Positions 33,223 to 45,600 of a stretch of 64,000 bases of DNA are shown here, in pieces. The notes under the pieces were generated by a model that worked only from the letters and a program-made list of their open reading frames with translations, ran no database searches and was not told the origin of the DNA. How positions within the stretch are numbered: the first letter of the stretch is position 1; each line of letters opens with the position of its first letter. The position numbers were made by a program, and so were the translations under genes. Source of the stretch: Amaurobius ferox (lineage: Eukaryota > Arthropoda > Arachnida > Araneae > Amaurobiidae); assembly GCA_951213105.1 (NCBI GenBank), contig OX578152.1, forward strand, positions 74,577,180-74,641,179. The letters are read 5' to 3'.

Positions 33223-34231
33223 TTAATCAATAAGTAACTCTATAAAGAACACCGACCCACCCAAAGGTATGCGGGAAAGAATCAGTGCCGCTACAATAGC
33301 GCTCCCAGGACACCAAGACGAGGTCGAATGGCCACGACAACCCATACCATCCACTCCAGCCACCCAACAACACCGCCGGCAGGCCGAGAGGATGGAGAGC
33401 ACCGACAAAACACAACAAAAACCAGGGCCAAAACACGCATCGCCATCTGATGAGAGTCATCCTCTGATGGGTCCCTCATCACTTTATTAACAATTTCAAA
33501 ACAATACAAAAATACAAGACCCTCCATTTAGGGTTACTGCTGTAGTTCTTCTTGCTTCTTAACATGGTTCTTCCAAGAAAATACAATTTTATCAACATTC
33601 AATTTTTACACTTTTTCAAATACTAAAAGTACAATATTTTACACATTCAAACAAAGATTTATTTAAAATCACAAGTAACACCTGGTTACAAAATATATCC
33701 ATGTAGAACCCACTTGGCTGTAAAATAAGCAAAGTACTATAAAAATAACTAATCAACATATGTTTCATAAAACAATTCATAATTCCATGTCTCTTTACAA
33801 TCTTGAGTCACTGCAATATAATCAATAATACAATAAACAAGTCAACAATAAAACAAATTTAATAAAATCAGCCATTAGCCCATTTCCATCGACAAAATAT
33901 TTTTCATTATTTCCTTTACTCCAATTCTACCTTTGGAGAACAGGCACAAATTAAAAATACAAACAGTTTTATAATTAAAAGGAAAATAAACACTTCTAAT
34001 ATTATCCCAAAGGTCTCAGTCATAAATTGTATGATGAACAGTTCCTTCCGACTTTCCGCAATATAGCATTTCTTTTATTTCCCAAAGAATCTATTTTGAT
34101 ACTCTCTGAAGACTCCATGTCCGGTTAAGACTTGGTTTAGATAAAAATCACCATAAAGATTCGTCGTAGAAGCTTTAGTTAATTTCATTGGGCAACTTCT
34201 TGCCTCTTCGACACTGGTCCCATCTCTCTTG

Positions 34232-34660
34232 CTATTTAAATATTAACTCCACTTGAATTTTCTTCTTAACTTGTAGTTTGCTCCACTTAAATTGAAAACT
34301 AATGTCAGGCGTCCTAGTTGCGCCTTTCGCAAGCTCATCCGCCTTTTCTTTTCCAGTAATTCCTATGTGGGCTTTAACCCAATGCAATTCTATAAGATTT
34401 TTGTTGTAAGTCAACTTATCTTTTAATTGTATCGCTTCGTTGTTGTTTTCATAGGCACATAGTGCCTGAAGTACTGACCTCGAATCAGTACAGATGTGCA
34501 CTTTTTTTAGTCTATGTTCCAGAGTATACTTAGTTGCTTTCCAAATAGTATAAAATTCCGCATTATATACCGTTGTATCATCATTGAGTCGATATTGTTC
34601 GTAATGAAGTATTTCCTCTTCCTGATAAACAACAAAAGCACAACCTACTTTTCCATTTAT
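34232..34660 (-). pseudogene. LINE RNase H domain remnant
   Basis: All four catalytic acids of type I RNase H are visible in one frame: D in LYTDGSKINGK, E in YNAEFYTIWKA, D in HICTDSRSVLQAL and D in GKEKADELAKG, with the LHWVKAHIG motif between the last two. Just upstream the frame shifts relative to the preceding WNDKVPRNGEK segment, so the domain is no longer joined to RT. The domain would degrade the RNA strand during target-primed reverse transcription. Confidence 0.8.
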
Positions 34661-35149
34661 TTTAGATCCGTCGGTATAAAGATCTTTTCTCCATTTCTTG
34701 GGACTTTATCATTCCATCTTAAAATTTGTTCCTCCCAAGGAGGTTTTTTAGAGTAATATAATTTTTCCATTTCTGTTTGATCAATGATGTTGTCATTGAT
34801 CAACATACTCTCCAACCAGTGCAAACCTTTATAAATGGTAGTTTATCCCTTTTAACTTTAAGTCCAGGGGCAAACAGCCAGCCAGAACTTGTAAATCCAT
34901 ATTGGATGTAGTTCTATAGTATTTTGTTATTGGCAATAATGCAACTCTTTGAATTTGGTTCACTTTGCTATTTATCCTTCTAATATCACAATACTAAATT
35001 TTCGTCCCATACGAAATAAACTTCTCCTCAGCCTTCAAGTATATTTCCTTTCTTATTTCTGGTCTTAAGCCCCAAGTTGCTCTCGTAAATCTGGTTAATT
35101 TACCATGAAATTTCATCACTTTATTTCTGACTTCGTTCAAGTCAGGCGT

Positions 35150-35524
35150 TCAGAAAACTTTACAATCAAATTGTATATCCAGATACTTTAAATTCTTGTC
35201 ATAACTAATTCTCTTACTATATAATTTAATATCTGGTAAGCAAGTAATTGTCTTCTTGTAAGGAAACATGATATATTTAGATTTTTCAATACTAAATTTT
35301 AGGCTATATTTATCTGCCCATGATTCCAATTTCTTTATGGCTGAAGAAACCATTTCTCCAAATAGATATAAAGCTCTTGAACACATAATAATTGCCATGT
35401 CATCTGCAAAAGCTTCAATCTTGACTTTGTTGTTAAAGTCAATCTTTAATGCTTCGTCCATTATCATAAGCCACAAAATAGGAGCTAAACTGGAACCCTG
35501 CCTTAATAATCGTTGCTTCTAGCG
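35150..35524 (-). pseudogene. LINE reverse-transcriptase fragment
   Basis: The frame opens with QGSSLAPILWLMIMDEAL, the motif that binds the primer/template, and then IEAFADDMAIIM, where FADD is the metal-binding catalytic pair. It continues with KLESWADKYSLKFSIEKSK and NLKYLDIQFD, the C-terminal RT motifs typical of R1-like LINEs. All sequence upstream of QGSS is absent, so at least the fingers domain and endonuclease are missing. Further decayed protein-like sequence (FTRATWGLRPEIRKEIYLKA, near 35030-35100) continues downstream with stops. Confidence 0.8.
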
Positions 35525-35809
35525 TGCCTAGAAGAAGCAATTATCCCGAAACCATGAATGACTCGTTAAGCAATTTCTTGCTTTTAAAAAATCAAAATTA
35601 TTTCAAATTATACCGAACTTTATATATTTGTCTTTGAATACAGTTTAAATGTCGCTAGCTCACCAAGGGATTAAAACAAAGAACGGAAATTTATTGAGAA
35701 CGGTTAAGTTTGGCAGAAAGGGAACTGGTTTTGTTGTTTTGTTATGCTGGTGTTCTGGCTTGACTCAAATTCGATGACATACTATATAGTCATCACAAAT
35801 ACGTATATG
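35525..35809. other. Short unassigned gap
   Basis: AT-rich sequence between the LINE and SINE copy 2. Nothing recognised. Confidence 0.4.
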
Positions 35810-36098
35810 TTGTTGTTGAGACCCAGACCGTCCGACCTACCAGAAAGGTGTAAGGTAACTGGTTGGATGGCCGGGAAGAGCCACCCAATTTAGACCGGAA
35901 CCCAGTGAGGGACGCATCCACAGGGACCGTACCCTCATTCCCCTACCACCAACCTCTCGGAAGGACTTACGGACCCACATGTTTAACGTGATCGTACTCC
36001 GCGTGAACATGGCGGCAGTTTTCGCAGCGTAGGGAATGGAACCTGGCCTACCCAGTGCAATTCCCGCGCGCTAACCACTAGGCTACCGCCCCCCAAAT
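35810..36098 (-). mobile_element. tRNA-derived SINE, copy 2
   Basis: Same family as the copy at 25441-25795. The minus strand has a good A box (GGTAGCCTAGTGGTTAGC, 36070-36087) and a weaker B box (CAGGTTCCATTCC, 36033-36045), and the tail is (CAA)n. The target duplication TACGTATATG is at 35800-35809 and 36099-36108. It lacks the foldback segment of copy 1. Confidence 0.9.
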
Positions 36099-36229
36099 TA
36101 CGTATATGTGCAAAATTTCATGAAAATAGGCTTCGTAGAAGTGGGTCAAATATTGATTTCAAGATTTTACCCAAACAAACAAACATGGAAACCAACCTAA
36201 ATAAAACAATATGATAATTGAAACTGGAG

Positions 36230-36390
36230 TAATTAACAAAATTAATAAAAACGTAATAACGAAGAAAAGTAATAGAACCGTAATAATTTAAGACAATAAA
36301 TAAAACTACGGTAAGAAAGATATTAAATAAAACCGTAATAGCAAAGATAATAAATAGAACTGTAAAATAGATAATTGATTCGAGCAAAGC
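36230..36390. repeat. Degenerate tandem repeat, unit about 38 bp
   Basis: The motif AATAAAACCGTAATA.. AAGATAATAAATAGAACTGT recurs three or four times with drift. On the minus strand it keeps a hydrophobic frame open (36118-36483), which looks membrane-like only because of the repeat. Confidence 0.6.
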
Positions 36391-37057
36391 AAAGAAGTAA
36401 TTCAAATATGAATCGAATGTCATTGAGACATTTTGCAAAACAAGAATGACAAAATAAATGCTCAACAAAGTATTAATGCACATGGTTGCATTTTTCTACT
36501 GATACCGAAAATTGAAAACAGATTGGTGGAGAGTTTTTCAAATTTATGTTGCCCAAGTGCATCGTCAATGTAATTGGAATAATTGAATAAAACGTAATGG
36601 TGTCATATAAAAAATCAACTAGTCTTAGTGATTCTAATTCTCGAAATTAGGTTATGCTATAAAAGAGTAATTAGATTTCATAGACTTTTTTTTTTACAAA
36701 AGTTGTTGTTCCAATGTGTTGTTCCCTTAGAGAAAATGCCGATAATTAAGGGATTAACATTTTTACTCTCCTGGAATATACATTTATGAAAGTATATGAA
36801 AAGTGCTATAATGGGATCAAACATTCAAAATTCAGTGTTTCAAGAATTTACTCATTTCAAATCTTCTAGATCTTGATTCAACTATTTTTAATCTGGCTTC
36901 TCGGTGTAATTCATGTGTGTGTGTGTGAACTGGCGCTTTTCTTTTGTGACCTTGGCTAGTTCTCGCGAAAAGTTAAATTAACAAAGAGAGGTATAGTGAA
37001 ACTGTGAACAAGAAAGGAAATAAAAATGGTATATGTACAAGTTCATTTTGTAGATAA
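36391..37057. other. Unassigned AT-rich stretch
   Basis: Contains a short (GT)n at 36914-36927. No gene or element recognised. Confidence 0.4.
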
Positions 37058-37145
37058 AAGCTTGCAATTCCGTCTCAGTATCCCAACAGTAGAGTGACGG
37101 CTGGCTAGTATGAAGATCCGTAGTTCGCTTCCATAGGTTCTTTCT
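37058..37145 (+). repeat. Second tRNA-like repeat family, copy 1
   Basis: The sequence GCTTGCAATTCCGTCTC, then TAGAGTGACGGCTGGCTAG and TAGTTCGCTTCC (B-box-like, 37121-37132), aligns with the tRNA-like segment at 41848-41940. The A-box region is degraded. Confidence 0.5.
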
Positions 37146-37215
37146 AGATAGGTTCTTCCTAAGACGCCCAAACGAATTGACCCTACAGGCTGGTGCAGTG
37201 AAATTTGGGGGGGGA

Positions 37216-37476
37216 TCTTTCTTTGTTTCGACCCAGATCGTCCGACCTACTCGAAGGTGTAAGGTATCTGTTAGGACGGCCGAAGCAGTGCCATCCAATT
37301 TGGACAGGAATCCAGTGAAGGCGACATCCACAGGGACCATAACCTACTTTTGCCCCCAACCTTACGTAAATACTTCCGGACCCACAGTTTTAGGCAGACA
37401 TTTTGGGCAAAGGCGGGACTCGAACTTGGGTCCTCTGAGAGCAATCCCCGTGCCCTAATCAATGCGCTATCCCGCG
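37216..37476 (-). mobile_element. tRNA-derived SINE, copy 3
   Basis: Third copy of the SINE family. The minus strand shows A box GATAGCGCATTGATTAG (37456-37472) and a near-canonical B box CAAGTTCGAGTCCCG (37413-37428). The body is shorter than in copy 1. A clear target duplication is not evident because both flanks are G-rich. Confidence 0.85.
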
Positions 37477-37639
37477 GGGGGAGGGGAATCTGAAAGTGAC
37501 CCTAGTACGATTAGTACGTATTCGGTGAATTCTGGCATATTGGGCAACGATTTCAAATTGGGAGGTCAACGACCATGTAGGATACTAACCTGGGTAAAAG
37601 TAGTAGTATCAGGCGACTCACCTGAGAAAAAATTTGCAG

Positions 37640-37790
37640 GAGGTGGTCAGTGAGATTGTTAAGTTGAACTTCCATCTAACATAGTGGAAGGAGAATGCCC
37701 GACGATAATAACGTTCAATTTGGCTGGCCAGTACGGAGATCCGTGTTCCATTGCCGATTGGAGTAGCAATACCCTTTACACATGTATTAA
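37640..37790 (+). repeat. Second tRNA-like repeat family, copy 2 (decayed)
   Basis: GGCTGGCCAGTACGGAGATC and GTTCCATTGCCGATTGG align with the 3' part of the tRNA-like segment at 41848-41940. An A-box-like TCTAACATAGTGG lies 60 bp upstream. Confidence 0.4.
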
Positions 37791-38560
37791 AATGCAAATC
37801 TATCATTCTGCAAGAATTCGATGATTGGATTACCAATCAATCGATTCCTAAAACTTATTTCCAAAATAAAAATGCTTCAAAAACGTATTTCTGAGTTCCT
37901 CTAACTAAACCTCAAAAAGGGTAAATTATGTCTGTAAAATTACCTAAGGGCATTTGTGCGACAAAATAATCTTGATGTTTTCTCACAACATCAGGATTTC
38001 GCCAGTTATGCAACCTTAAAAAGACAATTTAAAAAACTTTAATAGGAACACATATTTGGCTCAAACCTATGATGTTCACAATCAGGTATTTTCAGGTTAT
38101 AATGTTCGGCTCCGGTTTTCATCCCTGGTACTCCCATATTCGCTACTCCTGATATCGTGACCATTCAGCTGCGCAAATGCTTTCTGATAGTAACTATTAT
38201 CCTTACTACTCATCAGATGCTACCATCACTAAATATCTGATTAAAAGTTTCTGGATCAAACTATCAAATACTCTACAATAGTCCGTCAATGTAACCAACA
38301 CATACTCATTTCACTCGGTGCAACACTATTGCACAGTGTCCTAGCACAATATATTTCCCCATTTAGCCAAAATCGTCGTGATTAACAATTTTCTGATCAC
38401 TAGTAAGTTATTTCGTTCATCTTGGGAATGAATTGGTTTGCTCATCTTGTTTATACGACATGCAGTATGTAGTGTAATCTGCAAAATATGCCTTGAAATG
38501 GATATTTGATTTTGGCTTATAATATTCGCCTAACAATCAGTGTTCTTTCAGGACTTTCTG
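37791..38560. other. Unassigned stretch
   Basis: No gene, RNA or repeat recognised. Confidence 0.4.
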
Positions 38561-38564
38561 GCCA

Positions 38565-38607
38565 GGGGGGGTGGGGTGGGGTGCGAATGAAATTTTAGGG
38601 GGGGGGG
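38565..38607 (+). other. G-quadruplex-prone G runs
   Basis: Runs of 7, 4 and 4 G separated by single T, then a run of 10 G after about 17 bases, all on the plus strand. The four runs meet the usual G3+ pattern, though the last loop is long. Confidence 0.7.
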
Positions 38608-39149
38608 CAAGTTTTCTATTTTCTCTATATAAATATATTTAAATGTTGTGTCACATAAATGGAAACTAGGTCCGGAGGAGCGAAAGACCCCCGGAGGTAT
38701 GTCTGAAAGAAATACTGATAACAATCGTTTGGCCGGTGTTCTATTCCACAGCAAATTTTAGATAAAATAAAACATAATTTTTTTAGACGGTTTTGGGATG
38801 ATTGAACTTTGATTATTTTATAACAATCGAGATTGCATAAAATTTTAGAGTTATTGGGGGAAAATAATATTCAACAACATAACATTAAGAAAGTTGCTGA
38901 ATCAATTTTAATTAAATCCCAGAAAATGTTATAGAATGGGATAGCCATGTAACAAAAACAAATAGATGAATTAAGCGGAATCCCTGAAAGGTTGATCTAA
39001 AATTTAGTATCTTAATCATGTCATAAATCACGCATCACACATACTGCTTACGAACTTCATAGTGCAATTAAACATTAAGAAATCAAGATCGCAATCTGAT
39101 GCATACAATTTTTTCTAGCGGTTTAAATCCATATTAATTTTATTCATAT
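38608..39149. other. Unassigned stretch
   Basis: AT-rich after the G runs. No gene or element recognised. Confidence 0.4.
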
Positions 39150-39690
39150 ACATTAACATGAATTTTGTCGAGAAAAAAAAATTGAAATTACACAAATGTT
39201 TAAATTTAACAATACTTTACTTAACCATTTGGCACTTTGCGCATTTTAAAATGGCGCCGTTGTCAAAATCTCAGAAAACTAAAATATCTCAAGAACAGTT
39301 AATCCTAGAGAAATGGACGTGGTTTATTCTTTTGTCATAAAAAATTACGCGCTTAAAACAATAATTTTATTAATGCAATTAAACACATTTAATCTTTTAT
39401 TCCAAATTTTGTAAATTTTTGAAGACCATTTCGAAAAAAAAAATCAATTTTATTGTTGCCAAATGTACCAGAATCTAAACATAACCAGAGCAACAGGTAA
39501 CCAACTTAACTTCCAAATTTGATGAAATTTTGTCGGATAATTTCTGAGATCGAGATTATATTTGTACTGCATGTACAGACATACATGCATACAGACGTCA
39601 GGCTAAAATAATTCATTTATTATTTTAGAGTGCCTAAATTGTGCAAATCCATCAGGAATTTGAATTCCAATGTTAGCATCATCCTAATAT
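39150..39690 (+). repeat. Decayed hairpin-ended repeat
   Basis: AATATCTCAAGAACAGTTAA, CCTAGAGAAATGGACG, CATTTCGAAAAAAAAAATCA, TGATGAAATTTTGTCGG, a short ACAGACATACATGCATACAG run and ACGTCAGGCTAAAATAATTC follow the order of the short-form HER body on the plus strand. Both terminal structures are lost. Confidence 0.6.
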
Positions 39691-40523
39691 AGCCCATATC
39701 TATATAATAATTGTCTAACGTGTTAGTCTGGGGCAGAATAACGGAGTTTTATCGAAAAGTCTTTCTAGATCTTCCAGAAGCTCTCCCGAAGACGATAAAA
39801 GACAGAATGTTTGCATATTTAACGGTACAAAACCTACCGAAGACAGATGTTTGATTTCTCCGCTTGGAACGTAGAAAATGACAGGATTTTTAAAAGTATT
39901 TCCAAATCTACGGGAAACTCTCCGGTGTCTTACATAAGGCTGAGTCTTTGCAAACTTATCGGTGTCAAAATGGGAGATAGAAAAGTCTTCCCTCCAGAAG
40001 CCTACTCCTCCTGTGATTCAGAAGATTGAATTAAGGTTCTTTAATATAAGGTTGGGCGATCAGCATAGAAAAGTTGTTAGTCTAACGTAGACAAGCTTTG
40101 CATTTCGTCATTCCTGACGTCATGGACCAGGGAGGATTTTGAAACTTGTTGCCAGCGAGTTTTCCCATTATTTTAATTAAAAATTGTTTCTTAATTTTGA
40201 AGTGGTTACATCTAGACGCATACAACTTGCGCAGAGATTTTTAATTGTGCTGTGCACACCTTCCTCAGTGATGTTCAAGGATATTCTCGGTCTCTTCAGA
40301 GAGTCCGTGAACAAAATGCGCGCGTTTGTATTCATGTGACATCACATGCGCAGAGCCATGTAAACAAAATTACAACCATGTCCGGGATAAGCCACCCCCT
40401 CTCTTAGGTTGAATACTTGCACACTTACAGGATCGACCATGAGACAGAACCTAGCTGAGACAATTTTTAATTAAGACGACTAGTTTCGACGTTAAGCGCT
40501 TTACAATGCTAAGTGAAAGATTT
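39691..40523. other. Unassigned sequence with a short dispersed repeat
   Basis: The block TCTAACGTGTTAG with TCTTTCTAGATCTTCCAG (39713-39780) recurs in diverged form at 51640-51680, and a TTTGCACA..TTACA block recurs at 39930-39960, 40410-40430 and 51690. This marks an unnamed old dispersed repeat. The frame at 39847-40029 is not recognised. Confidence 0.4.
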
Positions 40524-42030
40524 TTACTTACCTTATATACATAGTATAATGTATAAGGAAAGTATTGTGACGGGATCGAAAATTTGAATTCGAGTTTTCG
40601 AAGGGAGAGCACGTTTCAAGCATCCCTGAACACGAAACAAAAGTTTTTAAGGTGATGCTTGTGTGTGTCAGTGAGTCTGTGGAGACGATAGCTCACGAAC
40701 GAATGGAGCGATTCAAATGAAATTTGGTATAAAAATTGCAATTCGTGAATATTAGAATCCTATTGTTTTTAAACGCAATCGAATGCTTAGAATCCCCAAA
40801 ATTTTCGAGTGAAATTTTGACAAAATCATAAAAAATGTAAAATCTTTAATAAATTTACGCGAATCATCATTTCTTATGTAATTTTTTATTAAAAAACGAA
40901 TGACACAAACTTTAGAATGCTAGCATAAACCGTTCTTGAGATATTGCACATTTTTCAAATAAGCTTATCAAAAAATCAGAAAAAAAATTATTAACTATCG
41001 TGAAATATGTTTACTTTTCATATGTAATATAATACGATAAATTTGTTGGCATCATTCTCGTGGATCTAGCGCGTTCCATTCAAGAGAAAATGTACTTTGG
41101 GTAATAGTTTTGTATTTGGACGCCAATAGTCATTTATCGACTTTAAGAATAACTTATTTCTCTATCCATAACGCTTGGAATAATTTGGCGGGATGTCGTC
41201 AACTTTGTGACATCTTTAAATATCGCCAAATTAATGAAAATGTCGCCAAATTTGCTAAATCAATGAAAATAACGACTAATTGATGAAAATTCAGTATCTT
41301 TAGTGGAATGTTGCCAATTTTACGACATTTCTTGATATTGCAAAATAAACGAAAATGTCGCAAAATTGATAAAAATATCACCAAATTGATAAAATGACGC
41401 TAAATGGGAGGTAATGACTTGCAAATTTTTAATTCCGCCATCTGACGGTATACTTTAGAATATACTCCTATAAGAGAGCTCTTTTTCCCATTTGTCTGCA
41501 ACACTTGGGTGAAACATTTAGTGAACTTGGCGAATAATCTAATGACATATCGCCAACTTATCAATATTTAACCTCAGATTGACGTACATATCATAAAATT
41601 GTAAAAATGGCACCAAGTTAATGAAAATAATGCCTAATTGATGAATTTATTATTTACATATTTTAATATATGGGCTATATTGCTTATTAAGGATGAAATA
41701 AATATTGATAATTATCACTTTAGATTTACGCGAAATATAAGTTAATTGGTTACGAAATACTTTTGCATACTCTTATCCGGAAAAACCTCAAATATGCAAA
41801 TCAACGTTAAATACAGTGTCATGGATTTTATACATCCACTTCGATAGTAAGAGCTTGAAATTTCGTCTCTAGCTCAACGGTTGAGAGTGACACCTAACCA
41901 GTTCGTAGATCCAGGGTTCTGTTCCCGATTGAGGGGAAAGGTTCTTTACAATCATATAGATCATTTTTTCACAGTGAAAGAATTAAATTCATTGCTTATA
42001 TAAGGAAAGTCATGTGTACCCATATCAGAT
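40524..42030 (-). mobile_element. Hairpin-ended repeat, long form, complete
   Basis: On the minus strand it begins TCTGATATGGGTACACATG then ACTTTCCTTATAT (42030-42000). It ends in a hairpin with CTTTCCTT and AAGGTAAGTAAAAA (40560-40524), where one stem base has changed. The interior has repeated GTCGCCAAATT-type motifs (41200-41640) and CTAGATCCACGAGAATGATG. It is longer than the other complete copies because of extra motif repeats and a tRNA-like insert at 41848-41940. Confidence 0.7.
41848..41940 (+). repeat. tRNA-like segment inside a hairpin-ended repeat
   Basis: TAGCTCAACGGTTGAGAG (41870-41887) is a good A box/D-arm and GGGTTCTGTTCCC (41914-41926) a B-box-like T-arm, at tRNA spacing. 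An acceptor stem cannot be paired convincingly and there is no sensible anticodon arm, so this is a tRNA-derived repeat rather than a tRNA gene. It belongs with the copies at 37058 and 37640. Confidence 0.6.
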
Positions 42031-42645
42031 TTTAAAAAAAAGTTAACAACTTAACTGTCTGCAGTGTCTGTTTTTTGGTCTTCGAAAGACTTCGACACTA
42101 GTATAATATTATCTATAGTAGGGAAAGTAAAATGTATATTTAATTTTCCTCAACCCCAGTAAGTGTTAATTACACTGGTAGCCCAAACTACCTCTGTTCT
42201 GTAATTTCAAAAAAGAAAATAAATTGGAACATTAATTATAGCCAGTTAATGGAATTCCATGGATGCATACTAAGGAGATTATTCATAGGATTAGATGTCG
42301 TTGAGGTGTATTTTTCAGTCTGAAATGAAGTTTAATTAAATATTTACTTTGTCTAAGGCTTAATGTTCATTATTGCTTTTTTGGGATGGAAACTTGAAAT
42401 AAAACTAGAGTATTCTTGCAAATTTATGTTACCCCTGTGTATCATTAATTTAAATGGTAAATATTGGAATGAAAATGTAAGTGTCATAAAATATCAATAA
42501 GTTTGAAATTACGATTTTCTAAAACTGGGTTAAGAGTTAATTCATTTGTGATTTCTTGCACTTTGCAAAATTATTGTCATTCTAAAACATGGTTCCCAAG
42601 AGAAATGTTTGATAATAATATCATAAACATTATATACCCAGTTGC
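42031..42645. other. Unassigned spacer before the HER array
   Basis: AT-rich. Near 42110 it contains ATCTATAGTAGGGAAAGTAAA, a possible stray HER 3' end. No gene is visible. Confidence 0.4.
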
Positions 42646-42650
42646 TTTTT

Positions 42651-45600
42651 ACTTTCCCTGCAATACATGGTAATGTATAGGGAAAGTATTGGAATCATAC
42701 CGAAAATCACAATTGGAGTTTTCGACGGATCTACACGTTTCGAGACCTCTAGAATACGAAAAAACCATTTTTAGCGTGACGTCTGTGTGTGTGTCTGTCT
42801 GTCTGTCTGTGTGTCTGTGTGTCTGTCTGTCTGTGTGTCTGTCTGTGCAGATTTTGTATCCACTCTAATTAAAAAACTAATGGTCCGAATTTCACAAAAT
42901 TTTGTAGGTAAGTCACTTGTGGGCGGGGCTAATGCTGATTAGTTTTGGGTACGATTCGGAATAAAAGAACCCGCCTTTTTTGTGAAATGGCCCGCAAAAG
43001 CTTGTATCCACTCTAACTGAAAAACTAATGGACCGAATTTCACAAAATTTGGTGGACAAATCGCTTGTGGGCCATCCTGGTGCTGATTAGATTTTGGTAC
43101 GATTCGGAAAAAAATAACCTGCCTTTTTTTGCAAAATGGCCCGCAAAAATCGTCAAAATCTAAACTAAAGAACTAGGTATACTCAAATATATCCATTAAA
43201 TGCTCGTTTAATACGTAATTTTTAACGACGAAAATAATACGACCAACTCCATTACACTAGGACTAGCCGTTCTCGAGATATTTTAGTTTTTCGTATTTTC
43301 TCTACACCACCTTTGAAAACAAGTCCGGTTACCGAATGAGAACGGAAATTGAATTAAAAGTGAAATGAATTTAATTAAAATAAAGAGAACGTGGATACAA
43401 GTCTGCAGGGAAAGTCATGTGCTGCCCACATCAGATTTTTACTTTCCCTGCAATACATGGTAATGTATAGGGAAAGTATTGGAATCATGCCGAAAACCGC
43501 AACTCGAGTTTTCGACGGATCTACACGTTTCGAGACCTCTAGAATACGAAAAAACCATTTTTAGCGTGACGTCTGTGTGTGTGTCTGTCTGTCTGTGTGT
43601 CTGTGTGTCTGTGTGTCTGTCTGTCTGTGTGTCTGTCTGTGCAGATTTTGTATCCACTCTAACTAAAAAACTAATGGACCGAATTTCACAAAATTTTGTA
43701 GGTAAGTCACTTGTGGCCGGGGCTGGTGCTGATTAGTTTTGGGTACGATTCGGAATAAAAGAACCCGTCTTTTTTGTGAAATGGCCCGCAAAAGCGTGTA
43801 TCCACTGTAGCTGAAAAACTAATGGACCGAATTTCACAAAATGTGGTAGATGAGTCACTTGTGGGTTACCCTGGTGCTGATTAGATTTTGGTACGATTCA
43901 GAAAAAAATAACCTGCCTTTTTTTGCAAAATGGCCCGCAAAAATTATCAAAATCTAAACTAAAAAGCTACGTATGCTCAAATATATCCAAATGCTGGTTT
44001 AATGCGTAATTTTTAACGACAAAAAGAATAAGACCAACCCTATTACATTAGGACTAGCCGTTCTCGAGATATTTTAGTTTTTCGTATTTTCTCTACACCA
44101 CCTTTGAAAACAAGTCCGGTTACCGAATGAGACCGGAAATTGAATTAAAAGTGAAATGAATTTAATTAAAATAAAGAGAACGTGGATACAAGTCTGCAGG
44201 GAAAGTCATGTGCTGGCCACATCAGATTTTTACTTTCCCTGCAATACATGGTAATGTATAGGGAAAGTATTGGAATCATGTCGAAAATCGCAACTCGAGT
44301 TTTCGACGGATCTACACGTTTCGAGACCTCTAGAATACGAAAAGCCTATTTTAGCGTGATGTCTGTGTGTGTGTCTGTCTGTCTGTCTGTCTGTCTGTGG
44401 AGATTTTGTATCCACTCTAACTAAAAAACTAATTGACCGAATTTCATAAAATTTGGTAGGTAAGTCACATGTACACGAATCTGGTGCTGATTAGTTTTGG
44501 GTATGACTCGGGTTAAAAGAACCCGCCTTTTTTTGCGAAATGGCCCGCAAAAGCTTGTATCCACTCTAACTGCAAAACTAATGGACCGAATTTCACAAAA
44601 TTTGGTAGATAAGTCGCTTGTAGGACACCCTGGTGCTGATTAGATTTTGGTATAATTCGAGAAAAAATAACCTGCCTTTTTTTGCAAAATGGCCCGTAAA
44701 AATCATCAAAATCTAAACTTAAGAACTACGTATGCTCAAATATAGCCATTAAATGCTTGTTTAATACGTAATTTTTAGCGAAGAAAGGAATAAGACGATC
44801 CCCATTACACTAGGAGTAGCCGTTCTCGAGATATTTTAGTTTTTCGTATTTTTCCTACACCATTTTTGAAAATAAGTCCAGTTTTCAAATGAGAACGAAA
44901 ATTGAGTTAAAAGTGAATTAAATTTAATTTAAATAAATAGAACGTGAATAAATGTCTGCAGGGAAAGTCATGTGCTGCTCACATCAGATTTTTACTTTCC
45001 CTGCAATGCATGGTAATGTATAGAGAAACTACTGGAATCATGTCGAAAATCGCAACTCGAGTTTTCGACGGATCTACATGTTTCAAGACCTCCAAAATAC
45101 GAAAAAACCATTTTTAGCGTGACGTCTGTGTGTGTGTGTGTCTGTGTGTCTGTCTGTCTGTCTGTCTGTGCAGATTTTGTATCCACTCTAACTAAAAAAC
45201 TAATGGACCGAATTTCACAAAATTTGGTAGGTAAGTCACTTGTGAGCGAGTCTGGTGCTGATTAGTTTTGGGTACGATTTGGAATAAAAGAATCCGCCTT
45301 TTTTTGCGAAATGGCCCGCAAAAGCTTGTATCCACTCTAACTGAAATACTAATGGACCGAATTTCACAAAATGTGGTAGATGAGTCACTTGTGGGTTACC
45401 CTGGGGCTGATTAGATTTTAGTACGATTCGAAAGAAGTAACCTGCCTTTTTTTGCAAAATGGCCCGCAAAAATCGTCAAAATCTAAACTAAAGAACTAGG
45501 TATACTCAAATATATCCATTAAATGCTCGTTTTATACGTATTTTTTAACGACGAAAAGAATAAGACCAACCCCATTACACTAGGACTAGCCGTTCTCGAG

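Larger units (their letters stand above)
33490..35524 (-). mobile_element. 5'-truncated non-LTR retrotransposon (R1/I/Jockey-like)
   Basis: The minus strand contains, in order, a reverse-transcriptase fragment (35524-35150), a connecting region (35150-34660) and an RNase H domain (34660-34232), followed by a long 3' region to about 33490. The order RT then RNase H, with a FADD catalytic box, fits the I/R1/LOA group of LINEs. The element is cut at its 5' side inside RT and carries frameshifts and stops, so it is dead. The exact 3' end and target duplication were not determined. Confidence 0.7.

Noticed and set aside
36118..36483. Membrane-protein-like minus frame
   Set aside because: Hydrophobicity comes from an AT-rich degenerate tandem repeat; no start context, domain or neighbouring exon.
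41848..41940. Functional tRNA gene
   Set aside because: A- and B-box-like motifs are present but no acceptor stem or anticodon arm pairs, and related copies are equally degraded.
43439..45186. Recurring 60-85 codon frames with VENSSCDFRHDSNTF-like ends in each HER unit
   Set aside because: They lie across the terminal hairpin and the (GTCT)n microsatellite, occur on both strands of the same DNA, and vary in length with the microsatellite, as expected for chance frames in a non-coding repeat.
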